Shown one piece after another: positions 59,241 to 64,000 of a DNA stretch of 64,000 bases. Within the stretch, counting starts at the first letter, position 1. Each line of letters begins with the position of its first letter. The notes under the pieces were generated by a model. That model searched no databases. It saw only the letters and a program-made list of their open reading frames with translations, and was not told the origin of the DNA. The translations under genes were made by a program, and so were the position numbers. The DNA comes from Heterodera schachtii (Eukaryota; Nematoda; Chromadorea; Rhabditida; Heteroderidae). The DNA lies in NCBI GenBank assembly GCA_023374025.1, contig SIJG01000066.1, positions 310,001-374,000 on the forward strand. Reading direction: 5' to 3'.

Positions 59241-61429
59241 ATTTTTTTTGTGTTCGTTATACTTTTGCAATTTGTTTTTAGTTTTTTTTTTGTTAATATT
59301 TTTACTTGAGATTTAAATTTTCGCATTAATTTATTCTCATGGTAAAGGCAGCCGAATTCCATTGCGTTGAAGTAGAATAACTTTTAAATAATTGATTTTC
59401 TAAAGATTTACAAAATATTAAACAACATAAAATTTTTATAAATCTTTTCTTAATATTTTATCTAATATTTTGGATTTATTTATATTTTTCATCTTTTTTT
59501 TTTGCGGTGATTTATATTTTGATTTTCTTTGTTTTTAATAAAAATTATAGTGGTAAATTTATAATAGTTATTATTTAAAGGCGGGCGGCAATATAAAAAT
59601 GTAAATAAATCCGTTTAAAATTTTTTGACGATAAAATGAATTTTATTAGTTATTCTTTGATTTTTATCAAAATAAATATATAATGGCAAAGATTTTTTTT
59701 ATGAATTTTTTTCAGAAATTGGTCCATAACTTTTTTATCTTCCCATTTTTAAGCAGTTAATAGAAAACAATAAAAAAGAACATATTTTAAAGATTGTAAT
59801 TTTTTCTATATTTTTATAGTTAAATAATTCCAAAAAATTGTTATATTTAAAGAATTGATTTTATTTTATTACTCTTACTTATTATACACATTTTTCCAGT
59901 TTACTCATGCACCCATTTTTGATATACTTTTATCATTTCAAAACAGAAAAGTTAAGAATCAAAATGTTTAAATATAAAAAATATTTAATATGTTAAATTA
60001 AATTTTTGTATATATTAATTTTATGCCTATTCTCAGATCCGTGCAAATTTTTTATTATTATTTATTTTATTTACTATGAATATTTTTTATTATTAATATT
60101 AATTAAGTTGGTTTTATTGTTTCAATCCTATAAATTTTAATTCGAATTCTTGCTTCTGTTTTTGAATTATATATATTATATAAGATTTGTTTTAAAATGG
60201 ATTTTGCTCATTTTAAAATTTTTATTACCATGAGTTCACTCCCGGATATTATTCATAAATTTAATTGAACTCATTTTTTAAATTCATTTATTCTTTGCAT
60301 TTTTTGCTAAATTTAACTTGTTTAGTAGACTTTATATGGTATATGTAGATTTAATTTTGAATTATTTAAAGTGTATTATTTTTTTAAAAAGTATTATATT
60401 AAAAAATTTTAACAAATTTTTTCATATGGCCATTTTCTATGGTTTCTCGCAGATTATTCCTTTAATATATCATTTCTTTGATGAAATATTTTTATTATAT
60501 ATCATTATAACAATGTACTGTATTATTCGAATAAATTTTCAGTGATTGAAATAAAATTGAAATTATAAATTAATTATTCTTGCATTAGAGAATAATTTTA
60601 GTATGTATAAATATGAAAGTTTGAAATTTTTATAAATTCACTATTTTATAACAATAATTTTGAATTATAAATTTTAAAAAATTTTCTGATAACTGAAATA
60701 ATGGATTAATGTTTATTTTTGTACTTTTTTATTTTTATTTTAAAATACCTATTTCCAAGCAATCTATTGTTTAATGTTTGCATAATTTTATAATTTTAAG
60801 GTCAGGTTTAACATTTCTAAAAATTTTTACATCATATATTATTTAAATTTTTTATATTTAATCTTATATAATTCTCATCAGTTTTATTTTTATTTTGTTT
60901 GTAGTGAAATGTCAGTAATTTTTTTCATTTTGTGTTTTAACGTCACAAAAAGTAAAAGCAGCATTTTTGTAAAAAGCGTAAATTTTTAGGTTTAATATTC
61001 AAATGATCTTTTATGTATAGTGAAATACAATTTTTAATTTTTTTTTGTCAAAACATGATAATCTTATTTTTCCAAAAAATGATGAAATAAGGTGTGCAAA
61101 AACAATTAACGAAAATTATTTTTTTTCAAGTAGTTAAATAAATTTTATTTATAATTTTCAAATATTTGATGATTGCATTTCGTATTTAATTTTCTAATTT
61201 ATTATTTTTATTTATCTTAAATACATAAATTTTTTAGATTTTTAAGATGTTTCTAAAAAAAATTGTAGATATTGCCTCATAATTTTGTTAAAGCGAATTT
61301 GGGGAAAATTTCGTGATTTAGTTTAATTAAAGTTGCCGAAAAACTGACTAAAATTTCAAAATCTTTTTGGCAAAAAAGGAAAATGAATTGAAGAATGTTT
61401 ATTATATTTTGGAGGCGAGGTAAATTTGA
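59241..61429. other. Gene-free T-rich stretch
   Basis: At 59334 TTATTCTC is followed by ATG (59339) and a 13-codon frame ending TAA. The partner of the 54340 repeat lies at 60008-60385. The 75-codon plus frame at 60318-60545 overlaps that repeat, is rich in I/F/Y/L and is not kept in the other copy. Confidence 0.45.
60008..60385 (+). repeat. Diverged dispersed repeat, copy 2
   Basis: Partner of 54340-54672. Weaker similarity appears to resume between 60845-60925 and 56940-57020 (TTTAATCTTA-ATAATT-TCATCAG then GTGAAATGT), so a longer ancient unit may be involved. Confidence 0.65.
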
Positions 61430-61676
61430 TAAATGGAGAGGAAATAATACCAAAATTAAAGAGAAAAAAGTGTGAAAAATGTATCAAAAAAAATTACCAA
61501 ACTTCGCAAAGAATTTGAACGAAAAATGGAAAATATATGCGAAAAAGCCAAGGAAAATGCCAGAAGAAGATAGAGAAAGAAAAAATCTGAAAGAAGAATT
61601 TATGACAAATTTGGCACTTTTATTAAGTCGCAATTTTGTTCAAAAATTGTTAAGTTTTCCACAAAACGATTAAAAA
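61430..61676 (+). pseudogene. Decayed copy of coiled-coil gene family
   Basis: Plus-strand pieces in shifting frames read GEEIIPKLKRKKCEKC, then ITKLRKEFERKMENICEKAK, then KFGTFIKSQF. They match in order the minus-strand copy at 9955-10396 (NLRKEFEQK ... DNKFGALFSSPF); DNA strings such as GAATTTGA-C-AAAAATG and ACAAATTTGGC-CTTT are shared. At least two frame shifts and a TAG break it. The 64-codon ATG frame at 61479-61673 joins parts in the wrong register. Confidence 0.5.
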
Positions 61677-62580
61677 AAATTAAAAAATATTGAATGTTCT
61701 ATAAAAATTTCCAAAAAAAAAAAATTAGCATTTAGAGCATAAAAATAGCCCAAATAAACATTTTTCTCATTATAACCAATGTTGATCAGACATGGCAATA
61801 GATACTTTTTGGTGAGGTATTTGGGTGAGCGGAAAGTCTTTGCATAGTGAACAACAGATTTGAATTAAAAATCATTATAAATCAAATAATAAAGCAATTT
61901 TAATGAAACTTTGCCAGTTTATTCACTTATATTAGCCCCAACTTTTTACCAATTGAGTAGAATTTTCACTTTAACTTAAACTTAACAAAGCAATGATAGC
62001 AAGCGACAAATTTCACGAAATGATAAGTTATTGAAGAACATTCTAACAATTAATAGCAGGGCCCGAATTTGTCTTTTTTTCATGTTTTTTTTTGCGAAAT
62101 TTATATTGCATAAAATGCTCAAGAATAGCTTTTTACTTTTTTTTCAAACAATGCGAGTCTTTAGCACATAAAAAATATTGGACTTTTGGCCCATAAAAGA
62201 ATATTTATTTTCGGATTTTAGTAATTTCTGGCACTTATTTTTGCGATTTTTTTAAATAATTTTTTTCTATAAAAATAACTTTTATTGGTCTCAGGTTTTG
62301 GCAATTAAATTAATTTATTTAAAAAAATATGTTAATTAAAATTAAAATATCTTAAATCATTATAAATAAATATTAAGGTCTTACAAGAAAAGCATGGAAA
62401 AAAATTAACTCAACTTTGTCCGCTCTCTAGCCCATCTTTCTCAAGAGAATTTTAAAAAGGACCTAAAAATCTTCATAAAGAGAATTAAAACATTTAAAGT
62501 GACACAAATATCTGAAAAATTTTTTCTTAATTTTTATTTATTAAAAAAATATATTGGAAAAGAAAAACAATAAATGAAAG
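61677..62580. other. Gene-free AT-rich stretch
   Basis: CAGGGCCCGAATTTGTC at 62059 looks like a hAT-type end but has no inverted partner in view. Nothing else supportable. Confidence 0.4.
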
Positions 62581-63112
62581 AACAAAAATGATACAGAAAT
62601 TTTACCATTAAGACAAACGATGCTGCTGGACTTCAAATGAAGCAAGAAACACATGAGAAATTTATATTCGTGATACTAAATTTTACATATAGTGATGTCT
62701 TCATAAATTCTTTAATTGATTCAAAATTTAATTGAAATAAAAAAACTATTGATGCCATTCTCAATAAAGTAAATAAAATATCAATTTTATAATAAATATA
62801 TTTATTCAAATAAATTATGTTATAGGTAAATCATTTATATAAAAATTTATTATTTTATCACAATATAATGTGTTATTTTTTAATATTGTTATATTTTCAG
62901 GTTTTCATTAAAAATAAAGTAGATAAACTTTCTTGTATTTAATCTATAAAGAAATTTTCATCCAGTAATTTTTTTAAAAATGAAGATTTCTCAGTTATAC
63001 TTAACGATATTTATTAAAAAGGCAAAAGAATTTATTCCTTATCATAATTTAATGAAATTTTTAATGAATTTTATTTTATGTATTTAAAAAAAATAGAGCA
63101 AAAAAAATTTTT
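62581..63112 (-). repeat. Dispersed repeat, copy 2, inverted relative to 7435-7962
   Basis: Reverse-complement partner of 7435-7962 along its full length. On the minus strand TTTCTC is again followed by ATG (62654-62652), opening 37 codons, but an indel relative to the first copy changes the register, so coding conservation is not supported. Confidence 0.75.
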
Positions 63113-63721
63113 TTTTTTTCAATTTTCGATTTTTTAAACAATGAATTCATTATTTAACATTAACATTACAACATTTTTGTTTTTTTACAAAATTTAATAG
63201 GTAAATTACAAAAATTATTATTTTTATATTAGTATATTCTGAATAAAAATGCCATTTTTTGAAGATATTTAGTAATATTTGACTAATTATGCTTAAAATA
63301 TATCATTTTTTATTAAAACGTATTTAAATAGCTCAATATAATTATAATTTTAGTTGTTCTTATTATTGCTTTAAACCTCATTATTGAAATTTTTGGTTAT
63401 TTTGATATTGCTTTACTAAATTATTAGAAAAGAAACTGGAACCTTTTGATTTTTATGTGTTTTGTTTAAAAATTGTACAAAAAACTGACATTTTTTTGTG
63501 AATTATGTTTAAATAGTGAAGATGAAAGTGGTGTGTTGAGAAATATTAAGAAAAATGTTTAAAAAAATTAATTTACACTAAGTTTATTTAAACGAAAATA
63601 TTTCTTAAAATATTTATACTTTATTATAAAAAATAAAATAAAATTGATTAATCTTCATAATGAAGAATTGAAAATTATGGTTTTATTAATTATTAATATT
63701 TTATTTCGTCTATAAGATTTT
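63113..63721. other. AT-rich spacer
   Basis: No gene or element supported. Confidence 0.4.
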
Positions 63722-64000
63722 CAGTGGCGTAGGTGCGATCAATGAAGTCAATTTTGGGGGATGGTTCAGAAACTCATATTTTGTTTTTTTGTAAATAATA
63801 TTAATAATGAATAATAAAAGCTAAATGAAAAAATAATAATTAAAAATAAACCATTTTTAACTTTATATATTAACTCAAAATTACTAAAAAAAATTACATT
63901 ATAATTAATTTTAAAAGAATTTTCAAAATTTATAATGCTAAAGTAAATAAAAATTTTATTTTAAAGAAATCAAATTAATTTGGTTTTAAAATAGAATAAA
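63722..64000 (+). mobile_element. Possible left end of a hAT element running off the window
   Basis: CAGTGGCGTAGGTGCGATCA is a typical hAT-type terminus (YARNG) and begins a patch with GGGGGATGG. The inverted partner end would lie beyond the window, so this is unconfirmed. Confidence 0.35.

Noticed and set aside
1..64000. CRISPR array, bacterial operon, rRNA or telomeric repeats
   Set aside because: No regularly spaced repeats, no ribosomal sequence, no long prokaryotic-type frames, no telomeric repeat arrays.

Overview
This is a very AT-rich eukaryotic window, roughly four-fifths A+T by eye. It has no bacterial gene arrangement, rRNA, convincing functional tRNA or CRISPR array, and I find no intact protein-coding gene. 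The mix fits a repeat-dense, gene-poor region of an invertebrate genome: a broken Ty3/gypsy polyprotein of the nematode K02A2.6-like type, many small hAT-type inverted-repeat elements, short candidate introns of about 45 bp, and fragments of duplicated gene families. A nematode, possibly a root-knot-nematode-like AT-rich species, is my best guess; that is inference, not proof.

Layout. 0-1 kb: a small exon-like fragment (238-360) and one copy of a dispersed repeat. 1-7 kb: T-rich, gene-free DNA ending in a small hAT-like element. 7.4-8.0 kb: a repeat whose inverted copy lies at 62.6-63.1 kb. 8.6-11.3 kb: a candidate two-exon fragment and a cluster of decayed copies of one coiled-coil gene family, with another copy at 61.4 kb. 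16.7-19.0 kb: three inverted-repeat elements. 20.7-20.9 kb: a nonsense-riddled minus-strand gene fragment. 23.5-25.2 kb: a mosaic duplication. 27.3-27.8 kb: a Tc1/mariner-like remnant. 29.6-31.0 kb: a hAT element containing a second hAT element. 31.4-32.4 kb: a dispersed repeat, a long palindrome and a tRNA-like pseudogene or SINE. 39-42 kb: CCGG-rich hAT elements and fragments. 42.4-43.4 kb: an isolated, textbook C2H2 zinc-finger reading frame and a second Cys-containing exon candidate. 47.3-50.0 kb: the gypsy relic, far more GC-rich than its surroundings. 50.4-51.6 kb: two hAT elements nearly touching each other. 55.6-59.2 kb: a nearly perfect 1.79 kb tandem duplication. The last 280 bp may enter another hAT element.

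How it fits together. Nothing here forms a working pathway. The gypsy relic keeps recognisable protease, reverse transcriptase, RNase H and integrase pieces but has lost segments in the reverse transcriptase and the integrase zinc-binding domain. Its integrase C-terminal part lies inverted. The hAT elements carry no transposase and must have been moved in trans. The bulk DNA is organised as kilobase blocks in which the plus strand is alternately A-rich and T-rich. Short GC-richer islands carrying TTCTC (often TTCTCATG) on the T-rich strand recur through these blocks. The meaning of that pattern is unknown and is the least explained feature of the window.
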